This document shows, piece by piece, positions 1 through 6,669 of a stretch of DNA of 9,968 nt. Location of the stretch: assembly GCA_934659415.1 (NCBI GenBank), contig CAKUHW010000020.1, forward strand, positions 1 to 9,968. Direction: 5' to 3'. The first letter of the stretch is position 1, and each line of letters begins with the position of its first letter. Position numbers and translations under genes: made by a program. Source of the DNA: an uncultured Oscillospiraceae bacterium (GTDB lineage Bacteria; Bacillota; Clostridia; Oscillospirales; Oscillospiraceae). Under the pieces are notes generated by a model, which made no database searches, was not told the DNA's origin, and was given only the letters and a program-made list of their open reading frames with translations.

Positions 1-1113
1 GAACTGGATGGTGAGCATCAGCGTGCAGATGCGCCCCGCCCCGGCGGACAGCTTGAACAGCGGATAGAGATACGGGATGAACAGCAGGTGCAGCACGCCC
101 ATGAACAGCGCCCCCGCCGCCGCGCCGAACAGGGCGGCCAGCACCTCCAGCAGCGTGCCCAGGCGGTAGACCTGATCCGACCGGCCGGAGCCGATCTCCT
201 GGCCGATGAGGATGGCGGCGGTGTCGGCAATGGCGAACACGCCCACGGTGCACAGGTTGGTGATATTGCCGGCAATGGCATAGGCGGCCAGAATCTCCTG
301 GGAGCCCTGCATATGGCCCATGATGGTGGGGAAGAGGGAGGTTCCCAGCCCCCAGAAGGTCTCGTTGCACATCACGGGGGCGGCAAAGCGGACAAAGCGG
401 CGGACCATGTCCCGGCCGGGCTTCAGCAGCAGGGCGGGGCGGAGGCGGAATTTTCTGTCCCGCACGGCCCACACCGCCATCGCGCAGAAGGAGAGCACCC
501 GGGCCAGCAGCGTGGCCAGGGCCGCGCCCGCCACCCCCAGCCGGGGCGCGCCCAGATTGCCGAAGATGAATACCCAGTTCAGGAAGGTGTTGGCCGCCAT
601 GGACACGCACAGGATGTACAGCCCCCGGCGGGGATCGCCCATGGAGCGGTGAGCCCCCACATAGACCTGCACGAAGCTGTCGAAAAAGTAGCTCCAGCCC
701 ACGATGCGGGCGTAGTCGGCGGCCACGGCGATCACGGCGGCGTCATTGCCGAACAGAGCCATGAACTGCCGGGGCAGAAAGCCCATGATCAGGGCGAAGA
801 TCAGGGTGATGGTCCCCGCCGCGTACATCCCGATGCCCATCACCCGGTTGATGGCGCCGGTGTCCCCCTTTCCGGCGTACTGGCTGGTGAGCACGGAGGA
901 GCCGCTCTGGATGCCGAAGCACATGAGCTGCACCACAAAGACCGGGATATTCGCCAGGGTGACCCCCGCCAGAGGGCCCTCTCCCAGCACGCCCACCATA
1001 AAGGTGTCTACCAGGCCAAGGGAGTTGGTGATGAGATTTTGAAACAGAATGGGGAGCGCCAGGGCGATCAGACGCTTGTAAAACCCGGGCTCCCGCCGGA
1101 ACAGGCCGTGCAT
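1..1113 (-). CDS. MATE family efflux transporter (3' end cut by window edge)
   Basis: Multidrug and toxin extrusion protein of the inner membrane; members export cationic drugs or metabolites in exchange for H+ or Na+. The substrate cannot be told from sequence. The 371 visible residues read in frame to position 1, so roughly the last 80 residues of a usual ~450-residue protein lie outside the window. Visible hallmarks: an N-terminal LALPILFQNLITNSLG segment followed by LVDTFMVG (Asp36), the QSGSSVLTSQYAGKGD loop near residues 70-84, GVAGAALAT near 193-201 at the end of the first half, and the second-half loop GQEIGSGR near 304-311. About nine to ten hydrophobic segments can be seen. The ATG at 1113 is preceded by AAAGGAG about 9 nt upstream. 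The gene starts 22 bp after the cysteine desulfurase stop on the same strand, so the two are probably co-transcribed. The family call is firm; the physiological role is unknown. Confidence 0.93.
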   Translation of the reverse strand, partial: MHGLFRREPGFYKRLIALALPILFQNLITNSLGLVDTFMVGVLGEGPLAGVTLANIPVFVVQLMCFGIQSGSSVLTSQYAGKGDTGAINRVMGIGMYAAGTITLIFALIMGFLPRQFMALFGNDAAVIAVAADYARIVGWSYFFDSFVQVYVGAHRSMGDPRRGLYILCVSMAANTFLNWVFIFGNLGAPRLGVAGAALATLLARVLSFCAMAVWAVRDRKFRLRPALLLKPGRDMVRRFVRFAAPVMCNETFWGLGTSLFPTIMGHMQGSQEILAAYAIAGNITNLCTVGVFAIADTAAILIGQEIGSGRSDQVYRLGTLLEVLAALFGAAAGALFMGVLHLLFIPYLYPLFKLSAGAGRICTLMLTIQF

Positions 1114-1135
1114 AGGGTGATACTCCTTTTCAAAT

Positions 1136-2272
1136 TCAGGACAGGGTGGTGAACAGGGTGCGGGCGGCCTCCGCCAGGGCGCGGACCAGCCGGTCTGCCT
1201 CCTCCCGGGTGGAACGGGGAGAGAAGGACAGCCGCAGGGCCCCGTCCAGCCAGGGCTTGGGCAGCCCCAGGGCGGCGAACACATGGCTGGGCTTTCCCCT
1301 GTGGCAGGCGGAGCCGGAGGAGATGCAGATCCCCTGGTCTCCCAGCACACGCACCACCACCTCGCTTTTGTAGCCCGGCAGGGTGACGGCGCAGATATGG
1401 GGCGCGTCCCCCGGGGAGATGACCTGCAGGGCGGGGATGGCCCGGCGCAGCTGCTCCAGGGCGTAGGTCTTCACGGCCTGCGTGCGCGCCAGCCGGTCCC
1501 CGTCGGCGCGCAGGGCGGTGCAGGCGGCGGCAAAGCCGGCGATCTGGGCAGTGGGCTCCGTGCCGGAGCGCAGCCCCTCCTCCTGGCCACCGCCGGTGAG
1601 CAGGGGGCGCAGCTTTACTCCCTGCCGGACATAGAGCGCGCCGATGCCCTTGGGCGCGCCCACCTTGTGGCCGCTGACGGCGATCAGGTCCGCCCCCAGC
1701 CGCCCCAGCGCCCCGGGGACTTTGAGAAAGCCCTGTACGGCGTCGCAGTGGAAGAGGATGCTCCTGTCATAGGCCTTCACCTGCCTGGCGCACTCCGCCG
1801 CCGGCAGCAGGGTCCCCAGTTCGTTGTTCACCAGCATCATGGACACCAGCGCAGTGTCCGCCCGCAGGGCGGCCCGCAGCTGCTCCGGGTCGATATGCCC
1901 GGTGCGGTCCGGCTTCAGATAGGTGATCTCATAGCCCTGGGCGGCCAGGTCCCGGCAGGTCTCCAGCACGGCGGCGTGCTCCACGGCGGTGGTGATGATG
2001 TGCCGTCCCCGGCGGCGGTTCAGCTCCGCCCCCCTCCGGATGGCCCAGTTGTCCCCCTCCGTGCCGCCGGAGGTGAAGAACACCTCCCCGGGGGCGCAGC
2101 CCAGGGCGGCGGCTACCTGCTCCCGGTATCCCTTTACCCGCAGGGCCTCCTCCCGCCCCAGGGGGTAGCGGGAGGAGGGGTTGCCGAAATGCTCCAGCTC
2201 CTGCGCCACGGCGGCGGCGGCCTCGGGGCAGACCGGGGCGGTGGCGGCATAATCAAAGTAGGTGAGGGCCAT
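1136..2272 (-). CDS. Cysteine desulfurase, class V aminotransferase family (NifS/IscS-like)
   Basis: PLP enzyme that removes sulfur from L-cysteine, leaving alanine and an enzyme persulfide used for Fe-S clusters, thiolated tRNA or other sulfur acceptors in the cytosol. It has 378 residues, normal for the family. Seen in order: FDYAATAPV (residues 6-14), TSGGTEGDN (67-75), VEHA with His99, NNELGT (149-154), HCDAVQ with Asp177 and Gln180, the PLP-binding SGHK with Lys203, RSGTEP (235-240), and the catalytic SSGSACHRG with Cys323. The SGSAC form of the cysteine loop matches the NifS/IscS group rather than the SufS type. The loop is short and runs straight into KPSHVFAALG. The ATG at 2272 is chosen because AAGGAGG lies 7 nt upstream; the in-frame TTG at 2290 would overlap that ribosome site. 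No scaffold protein (IscU/NifU) lies beside it. The downstream neighbour is a MATE exporter. Its specific sulfur acceptor is not evident. Confidence 0.95.
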   Translation of the reverse strand: MALTYFDYAATAPVCPEAAAAVAQELEHFGNPSSRYPLGREEALRVKGYREQVAAALGCAPGEVFFTSGGTEGDNWAIRRGAELNRRRGRHIITTAVEHAAVLETCRDLAAQGYEITYLKPDRTGHIDPEQLRAALRADTALVSMMLVNNELGTLLPAAECARQVKAYDRSILFHCDAVQGFLKVPGALGRLGADLIAVSGHKVGAPKGIGALYVRQGVKLRPLLTGGGQEEGLRSGTEPTAQIAGFAAACTALRADGDRLARTQAVKTYALEQLRRAIPALQVISPGDAPHICAVTLPGYKSEVVVRVLGDQGICISSGSACHRGKPSHVFAALGLPKPWLDGALRLSFSPRSTREEADRLVRALAEAARTLFTTLS

Positions 2273-2279
2273 AGCGAAG

Positions 2280-2286
2280 CCTCCTT
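2280..2286 (-). promoter_or_regulatory. Ribosome binding site fixing the desulfurase start
   Basis: On the minus strand AAGGAGG is followed by 7 nt and then the ATG ending at 2270. This perfect Shine-Dalgarno core decides for the ATG start over the in-frame TTG at 2288-2290, six codons upstream. Confidence 0.85.
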
Positions 2287-2302
2287 GCAAGTCAGTCTTC
2301 TT

Positions 2303-2331
2303 ATCTTAGCCGCCCCGGGGCGGAAAGTCAA
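2303..2331 (-). promoter_or_regulatory. Sigma-A type promoter for the desulfurase-MATE unit
   Basis: Read on the minus strand: TTGACT (plus positions 2326-2331), a 17-nt spacer and TAAGAT (2303-2308). That is five of six and four of six matches to the vegetative consensus at ideal spacing. It lies about 30 nt upstream of the desulfurase start codon. The spacer is almost filled by a 14-bp perfect palindrome (listed separately), which could act as an operator. Its -35 box is 25 bp from the -35 box of the divergent thrS promoter. Confidence 0.72.
2310..2323. repeat. 14-bp perfect GC palindrome inside the desulfurase promoter spacer
   Basis: The sequence CCGCCCCGGGGCGG is its own reverse complement and sits between the -10 and -35 boxes of the minus-strand promoter. 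In that position a bound repressor would block RNA polymerase, and a MerR-type activator would also fit the geometry, although MerR sites normally have a 19-20 bp spacer and this one is 17. No regulator gene is present in the window. In a GC-rich genome a short GC palindrome can be chance, so the operator role is inference. Confidence 0.4.
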
Positions 2332-2356
2332 CTCTCCATATAGAAAGAAATAGGGA

Positions 2357-2385
2357 TTGACAAAGGGCCTGTCCGGTGCTATGCT
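2357..2385 (+). promoter_or_regulatory. Sigma-A type promoter for T-box/thrS
   Basis: A perfect TTGACA (2357-2362), a 17-nt spacer and TATGCT (2380-2385, four of six to TATAAT). Transcription should begin near 2391-2393, just ahead of the T-box stem I. The distance to the leader and the quality of both boxes make this the best promoter in the window. Confidence 0.85.
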
Positions 2386-2388
2386 GAA

Positions 2389-2400
2389 CGCGATATCGCG
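2389..2400. repeat. 12-bp palindrome at the predicted thrS transcription start
   Basis: CGCGATATCGCG is a perfect palindrome just downstream of the -10 box, overlapping the predicted start point. It could be an operator, or simply the 5' base of the T-box stem I region. No regulator is identifiable, so significance is uncertain. Confidence 0.3.
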
Positions 2401-2628
2401 ATGACGGAGAAGAGAGCGTGCGGCGGCGCACAGAGAGGGACGCGCTTTGGTGGAAGCGTCCTGCGCACGGCGGCGGTCGGTACCACTCCCGAGCAGGCTG
2501 CGACGAGCAGCCCGGGCCCGCCCGATACAGCGGTCACGAGCGACGGCCCCCCGGGGCTGTAAGCAGGGTGGAACCGTGGAATACGCAAGACGTATCTCAC
2601 CCCTGATCTCTATCGGGGGTGATTTTTT
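2391..2628 (+). ncRNA. T-box riboswitch leader, threonine-specific, controlling thrS
   Basis: The nascent leader binds uncharged tRNA-Thr and then favours readthrough into thrS. The conserved T-box AAGCAGGGTGGAACCGTGG is at 2561-2579. Stem I shows AGAGAG (2432-2437) and a distal stem GGACGC/GCGTCC (2438-2443 with 2456-2461) enclosing the TGGTGGAA-type loop. The likely specifier is ACC at 2482-2484 in GGTACCACTCC, a threonine codon agreeing with the gene downstream; the next triplet, ACT, is also Thr. Middle hairpins are GGCTGC/GCAGCC (2496-2501 with 2507-2512) and ACAGC/GCTGT (2527-2531 with 2556-2560). The antiterminator pairs CAGGG (2564-2568) with CCCTG (2601-2605), bulges UGGAACC (2569-2575) to take the tRNA acceptor end, and continues with GTG/CAC and ATACG/CGTAT. 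This consumes most of the 5' arm of the terminator, so the two folds exclude each other. Confidence 0.95.
2597..2628 (+). terminator. T-box conditional terminator
   Basis: An 11-bp stem (2597-2607 with 2612-2622, one G-U pair), a CTCT tetraloop and then six T. Its 5' arm overlaps bases 2598-2605 that the antiterminator needs, as expected for tRNA-controlled attenuation ahead of thrS. Confidence 0.93.
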
Positions 2629-2655
2629 GCACCCTCACACAAGGAGGAACCGAAT

Positions 2656-4410
2656 ATGTCCGAAGAAAATCTGTACACCTTTGAAAACGAGACCTACCGC
2701 CAGACCTACTGGCACACCTGCTCCCATGTGATGGCCCAGGCGGTGAAGCGCCTGTGGCCCGAGGTGAAGCTGGCCATCGGCCCGTCCATCAAGGAGGGCT
2801 GGTATTACGACATGGACGCCCCCTTCGCCTTCACCCCCGAGCATCTGGAGCAGATCGAGGCCGAGATGCGCAAGATCTGCAAGGAGAAGCTGAAGCTGGA
2901 GCGGTTTGAACTGCCCCGGGAGGAGGCCATCCGCTTCATGGAGGAGAAGGGCGAGCCCTACAAGGTGGAGCTCATTCAGGACCTGCCGGAGGACGCCCAC
3001 ATCTCCTTCTACAAGCAGGGCGAGTTCGTAGACCTGTGCGCCGGGCCCCACCTGGACTCCACCGGGCGCATCAAGGGCAACGCCATCAAGCTGCTCACCT
3101 GCAACGCCGCCTACTGGCGGGGCGACTCCAACCGGGAGACCCTCCAGCGCATCTACGGCATCGCCTTCCCCAAGAAGGAGGAGCTGGACGCCTATCTGGA
3201 GCGCATCGAGGAGGCCAAGCGCCGGGATCACCGGAAGCTGGGGCGTGAGCTGGGCCTGTTTGCCTTCCGGGACGAGGCCCCCGGCTTCCCCTTCTACCTG
3301 CCCAAGGGCATGGTGCTGCAGAACACCCTCATCGACTACTGGCGCAAGGTCCACAAGAAGTGGGACTATCTGGAGATCTCCACGCCCCAGATCATGAAGC
3401 GCACCCTGTGGGAGACCTCCGGCCACTGGGACCACTACAAGGAGAACATGTACACCACCGTCATTGACGGTGAGGACTTCGCCATCAAGCCCATGAACTG
3501 CCCGGGCTCCATTCTGGTGTACGAGCTGGAGCCTCACTCCTACCGTGACCTGCCCCTGCGCTACGGCGAGCTGGGCCGCGTCCACCGCCACGAGCTGTCC
3601 GGCGCGCTCCACGGGATGTTCCGGGTGCGCTGCTTCACCCAGGACGACGCCCATATTCTCCTGGCCAAGGACCAGATCAAGGACGAAGTCATCCGCATCG
3701 CCCGCCTGTTTGACGAGGTGTACTCCGTCTTCGGCCTGCCCTATAAGATCGAGCTGTCCACCATGCCCGACGACCACATCGGCACCCGGGAGGACTGGGA
3801 GATGGCGGAGAATGCCCTGGCCGAGGCCATCACCTCCATCGGCAAGGAGTACACCATCAACCCCGGTGACGGCGCCTTCTACGGGCCCAAGCTGGACTTC
3901 CACATCCAGGACTCCCTGGGCCGCACCTGGCAGTGCGGCACCATCCAGCTGGACTACCAGCTCCCCGGCCGGTTCGACCTGGAGTACACCACCAGCGAGG
4001 GCGGCAAGGAGACCCCTGTGATGATCCACCGGGTGGTGTTCGGCTCCATCGAGCGGTTTATCGGCATCATCACCGAGCACTTTGCCGGCGCCTTCCCCGC
4101 CTGGCTGGCCCCGGTGCAGGTGAAGATCCTGCCCATCACCGACCGGGCGGGCGAGTATGCCGCCGAGCTCTCCGCCGCCCTGGATGCCGGGGGCTTCCGC
4201 GTGGAGGTGGACGGCCGTAATGAGAAGATCGGCAAGAAGATCCGCGAGGCCACCCTGGAGAAGATCCCCTATATGCTGGTGGTAGGCGACCGGGACGTGG
4301 AGAACCGGACCGTCTCCGTGCGCACCCGCGCCGGCGAGGACCTGGGCGCCATGAGCCCGGAGGGCTTCCGAGACCTGCTGGCCGACGAGGTGGCATCGAA
4401 GAAGCGGTAA
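2656..4410 (+). CDS. thrS: Threonyl-tRNA synthetase (TGS-less form)
   Basis: Cytosolic class II aminoacyl-tRNA synthetase charging tRNA-Thr. It has 584 residues against about 640 for the E. coli type, because it begins almost directly in the editing domain and has no N-terminal TGS domain. The editing site shows HxxxH (His20, His24) and CAGPH (Cys128, His132). The catalytic core has the three zinc ligands Cys282 (NCPG), His333 (DDAH) and His458 (MIHR), motif 2 around Arg311 (RVHRHELSG) with RVRCFTQDDAH, and motif 3 at 457-475 ending IERFIGIITEH. The anticodon-binding domain spans about 488-584 (VQVKILPITD onward). The ATG at 2656 has AAGGAGG 8 nt upstream, and the terminator at 2628 leaves no room for a longer in-frame start. 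The missing TGS domain is therefore real, not a wrong start. Expression is controlled by the T-box leader. Confidence 0.98.
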   Translation: MSEENLYTFENETYRQTYWHTCSHVMAQAVKRLWPEVKLAIGPSIKEGWYYDMDAPFAFTPEHLEQIEAEMRKICKEKLKLERFELPREEAIRFMEEKGEPYKVELIQDLPEDAHISFYKQGEFVDLCAGPHLDSTGRIKGNAIKLLTCNAAYWRGDSNRETLQRIYGIAFPKKEELDAYLERIEEAKRRDHRKLGRELGLFAFRDEAPGFPFYLPKGMVLQNTLIDYWRKVHKKWDYLEISTPQIMKRTLWETSGHWDHYKENMYTTVIDGEDFAIKPMNCPGSILVYELEPHSYRDLPLRYGELGRVHRHELSGALHGMFRVRCFTQDDAHILLAKDQIKDEVIRIARLFDEVYSVFGLPYKIELSTMPDDHIGTREDWEMAENALAEAITSIGKEYTINPGDGAFYGPKLDFHIQDSLGRTWQCGTIQLDYQLPGRFDLEYTTSEGGKETPVMIHRVVFGSIERFIGIITEHFAGAFPAWLAPVQVKILPITDRAGEYAAELSAALDAGGFRVEVDGRNEKIGKKIREATLEKIPYMLVVGDRDVENRTVSVRTRAGEDLGAMSPEGFRDLLADEVASKKR

Positions 4411-4417
4411 AAGGTTT

Positions 4418-4473
4418 TTGGCAGACTGCGACAGCCGGAAAACGAAAGAACGTTTTCCGGCTGTCTCTGCCAA
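4418..4473 (+). terminator. Long two-part hairpin between thrS and truA, possible terminator
   Basis: A perfect 15-bp stem GACAGCCGGAAAACG/CGTTTTCCGGCTGTC (4430-4444 with 4451-4465, 6-nt loop) sits on an outer 7-bp stem TTGGCAG/CTGCCAA (4418-4424 with 4467-4473), separated by an asymmetric internal loop of 5 and 1 nt. It begins 8 nt after the thrS stop. The tail after it, TGCTATTTTA, is only weakly T-rich, so it may terminate thrS partly or protect the 3' end of its mRNA. TGCTATTTT at 4474-4482 resembles an extended -10 box and could start truA transcription, but no good -35 lies in front of it. Confidence 0.6.
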
Positions 4474-4503
4474 TGCTATTTTAGAGCGAGGGAGGCGCGG
4501 GGC

Positions 4504-5268
4504 GTGAATTACAGGCTGACCATTCAGTACGACGGCACGCGCTACAGCGGCTGGCAGCGCCTGGGGGACACCCCCGACACCATCCAGGGCAAGCTGGAGA
4601 GCGTGCTCTCCCGCCTGGCGGGGGAGCCGGTGGAAGTCCACGGGGCGGGCCGCACCGACGCGGGGGTCCATGCCCTGGGGCAGGTGGCCAGCGTGCGCCT
4701 GCCGGGGGATACGGACCCGGCGCTGCTGCTGGACTGCTGCGCCCGCTACCTGCCGGAGGATATTGCCGTGGTGGATGTCCGGCGCGCCCCGGACCGCTTT
4801 CACGCCCGGCTGAACGCCTGCGGGAAGGAGTACCGCTACGCCCTGCGTCTGGGCCCACTTCCGGATGTGTTCCGGAGGAAATACCAGTACCATCTGGCGG
4901 AGGAGCTGGATACGGCGGCCATGGAGCGGGCGGCGGCCTATCTGACCGGCCGGCACGACTTCCGCTCTTTCTGTGCCAACCGGCGCTATAAAAAGTCCAC
5001 CGTGCGCACGGTGACGGCCATCGCCCTGGACCGCCGGGGACCGGATCTGACCATCACCTTCCGGGGGGACGGCTTTCTCCACCATATGGTGCGTATCCTG
5101 ACGGGGACGCTCATCCAGGTGGGGCAGGGCAGGCGTGCGCCGGAGGACATGGCGGACATTCTGGCCGCCCGGGACCGGGCGGCGGCCGGGCCCACGGCCC
5201 CCGCCCAGGGGCTGACGCTGGTGGGCGTGGAGTATCCCGGCGGACCGGATGAACATTCTGAAACTTGA
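4504..5268 (+). CDS. truA: tRNA pseudouridine(38-40) synthase TruA
   Basis: Converts uridines 38-40 in the anticodon stem-loop of many tRNAs to pseudouridine; cytosolic homodimer. It has 254 residues, typical for bacterial TruA. The catalytic motif GAGRTDAGVHALGQ carries nucleophile Asp52. RFHARLNACGKEYRYAL (99-114, Tyr110), LTGRHDFRSFC (147-157) and FRGDGFLHHMVRILTG (186-201, Arg197) are all family signatures, and the C-terminus has the usual PAQGLTLVGVEY. The start is a GTG, supported by GGAGG 8 nt upstream (4491-4495) and by the family N-terminus NYRLTIQYDGT following at once. The gene comes 93 bp after thrS and opens a tight run of five genes. Its stop TGA overlaps the ribosome site (GAGGAGG) of the next gene. 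Confidence 0.97.
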   Translation: MNYRLTIQYDGTRYSGWQRLGDTPDTIQGKLESVLSRLAGEPVEVHGAGRTDAGVHALGQVASVRLPGDTDPALLLDCCARYLPEDIAVVDVRRAPDRFHARLNACGKEYRYALRLGPLPDVFRRKYQYHLAEELDTAAMERAAAYLTGRHDFRSFCANRRYKKSTVRTVTAIALDRRGPDLTITFRGDGFLHHMVRILTGTLIQVGQGRRAPEDMADILAARDRAAAGPTAPAQGLTLVGVEYPGGPDEHSET

Positions 5269-5280
5269 GGAGGCGGACCT

Positions 5281-5898
5281 ATGGCAGAGGAGACCAGGAC
5301 CATCGGATACATCTGTCCGGTGTGCGGCAATGCGGTGGTGGTGGAGCGCACGGCGTTCCAGCTGGCGGCGGCGGACAGCGCGCTGCCCTGCCCCTGCGGG
5401 AAATCGGAGCTGACCATTGAACAGAAGGGGGACCGGAGCGAGCTGACGGTGCCCTGCCTGTTCTGCGCCCGGGACCACCGGGCCGCCTGTTCCAACGACG
5501 CGCTGCTGCGCAAGCGCCTGACGGTGCTCACCTGCGCGGCCTCCGGGCTGGGCATCTGCCACATCGGCCAGCGGGAGCCGGTGTTTGAGGCCATGGCCCA
5601 GGTGGAGGCGGCGGTGGACAAGCTGCGTCTGGACGACCAGATGGAGACCCGCGGCGTCTTTCTGGACGAGGTGGTCATGGGCGAGGTGCTGGCCGAGGTG
5701 AAGGACATCGCCGCACGGGGAGGCATCCGCTGCACCTGCGGCAGCACGGACTACGGCGTGAAGGTAGGCTACTCCTCCGTGGATGTGGTGTGCGCCCGCT
5801 GCGGCGGGACCCTGCGCCTGGGGGCGGCCACGGCGGACGACGTGGACAGCGTATGCGCCAGGTATACCCTTACCATCCCGGGGAGGGAACAGAAATGA
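5281..5898 (+). CDS. Uncharacterised Cys-rich protein, probable zinc ribbons
   Basis: I do not recognise a named family for this 205-residue protein. It holds paired cysteines in zinc-ribbon spacing: CPVC (12/15), CPC (37/39), CLFC (59/62), CTC (151/153) and CARC (171/174), plus single cysteines at 70, 85, 93 and 192. The N-terminal pairs suggest one or two treble-clef or ribbon modules and the C-terminal two pairs (151-174) a classic four-Cys ribbon. Between them, about 100-145, is an acidic, helix-prone stretch without cysteine. There is no signal peptide or membrane segment, so it is probably cytosolic. The start ATG has GAGGAGG about 8 nt upstream, 12 bp after truA. Its stop overlaps the next start codon (ATGA), implying translational coupling with the thioesterase. 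A metal-sensing, RNA-binding or structural role are all possible; none is shown. Confidence 0.85.
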   Translation: MAEETRTIGYICPVCGNAVVVERTAFQLAAADSALPCPCGKSELTIEQKGDRSELTVPCLFCARDHRAACSNDALLRKRLTVLTCAASGLGICHIGQREPVFEAMAQVEAAVDKLRLDDQMETRGVFLDEVVMGEVLAEVKDIAARGGIRCTCGSTDYGVKVGYSSVDVVCARCGGTLRLGAATADDVDSVCARYTLTIPGREQK

Positions 5899-6650
5899 GC
5901 GCGGGGGTGTTCTGCGACCTGGTGCACCCGGTGGACAGCAGAGAGGTGGACCTGTTCGGCCAGATGCGGATGTCCGCGCTGCTGGGGGTGCTGCAGGAGG
6001 CGGCGGCGGCCGCCATGACGGAGCTGGAGATGGACGCCCCCCGCCTGATGGCCAAGTACCACGCCATCTGGATCGTGAACCGCTACCATGTGAAGCTGGC
6101 CCGTCCCCTGCACTGGGGGGACCGGGTCACGGTGCGCACCTGGCACCGGGGCGGGGGCAGCGGCTCGGTCTACCGGGAGTTTGCCCTGTATCTGGACGGC
6201 GCGGTCGTGGGCTCCGCCGTATCCCTGTGGGTGATGGTGGACCCGGACAGCCATAAGGTAGTGCCCGCCCGGGGCTGCCCGGAGCTGCAGGGCACCGACG
6301 GCGGCGCGCTGTGCGGCCGGGAGCGGCTGCACCGGCTGGATCTGCCGGAGACCTTTGACGGCCGGACCCTGCGGGAGCTGCGCTATTCCGAGACCGATAT
6401 GAACGGACACATCAACAACGCCCACTACGCCGACTTTCTCTGCGATGCCCTCCACCTGGAGCGGCTGGGTCGGGGGAAGTACCCGGCGGAGTTTCACATC
6501 TGCTTTCTGGGGGAGAGCCTGGCGGGGGAGAGCGTTGCACTGGACACCGCCCTGCGGGAGGATACGCTGTATGCCCGGGGCACGGGACCGGACGGGCGGG
6601 AGCGCTTTCAGTGCAGCATGACCCTGGCTCCCCTGCCGGAGCAAAACTGA
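5895..6650 (+). CDS. Acyl-ACP thioesterase
   Basis: Hydrolyses acyl-acyl carrier protein to free fatty acid and ACP in the cytosol, ending or diverting fatty acid synthesis. The 251 residues fit the bacterial members of the plant FatA/FatB-like family (double hotdog). The first hotdog covers about 5-135, with AAAAAMTEL on the central helix and WIVNRYHVKLARPLHWGD (59-76). The second begins near 155 and contains RYSETDMNGHINNAHYADF (163-181), where Asp168, Asn170, His172, Asn174 and Asn175 form the conserved DxNxHxNN active-site segment. The ATG at 5895 is chosen over a longer reading frame from 5790. It overlaps the preceding stop in an ATGA, has GGGAGG upstream, and the extra upstream residues lie wholly inside the neighbouring gene and look non-homologous. 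Chain-length preference cannot be read from sequence. Confidence 0.9.
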   Translation: MSAGVFCDLVHPVDSREVDLFGQMRMSALLGVLQEAAAAAMTELEMDAPRLMAKYHAIWIVNRYHVKLARPLHWGDRVTVRTWHRGGGSGSVYREFALYLDGAVVGSAVSLWVMVDPDSHKVVPARGCPELQGTDGGALCGRERLHRLDLPETFDGRTLRELRYSETDMNGHINNAHYADFLCDALHLERLGRGKYPAEFHICFLGESLAGESVALDTALREDTLYARGTGPDGRERFQCSMTLAPLPEQN

Positions 6651-6669
6651 GCGGAGGAAATGGAAGGAC

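Noticed and set aside
88..2353. Two plus-strand frames of about 355 codons opposite the MATE and desulfurase genes
   Set aside because: Composition-driven antisense frames; the minus strand encodes full, motif-bearing proteins with good ribosome sites.
2635..5562. 975-codon open frame on the minus strand opposite thrS, truA and the Cys-rich gene
   Set aside because: An artefact of GC-rich third positions. The protein is low-complexity in composition, shows no family motif, and the plus strand carries certain genes.
5790..5894. 35-residue N-terminal extension of the thioesterase
   Set aside because: The extension lies inside the upstream gene, is Arg/Gly-rich, and the ATG at 5895 has a ribosome site and ATGA coupling.
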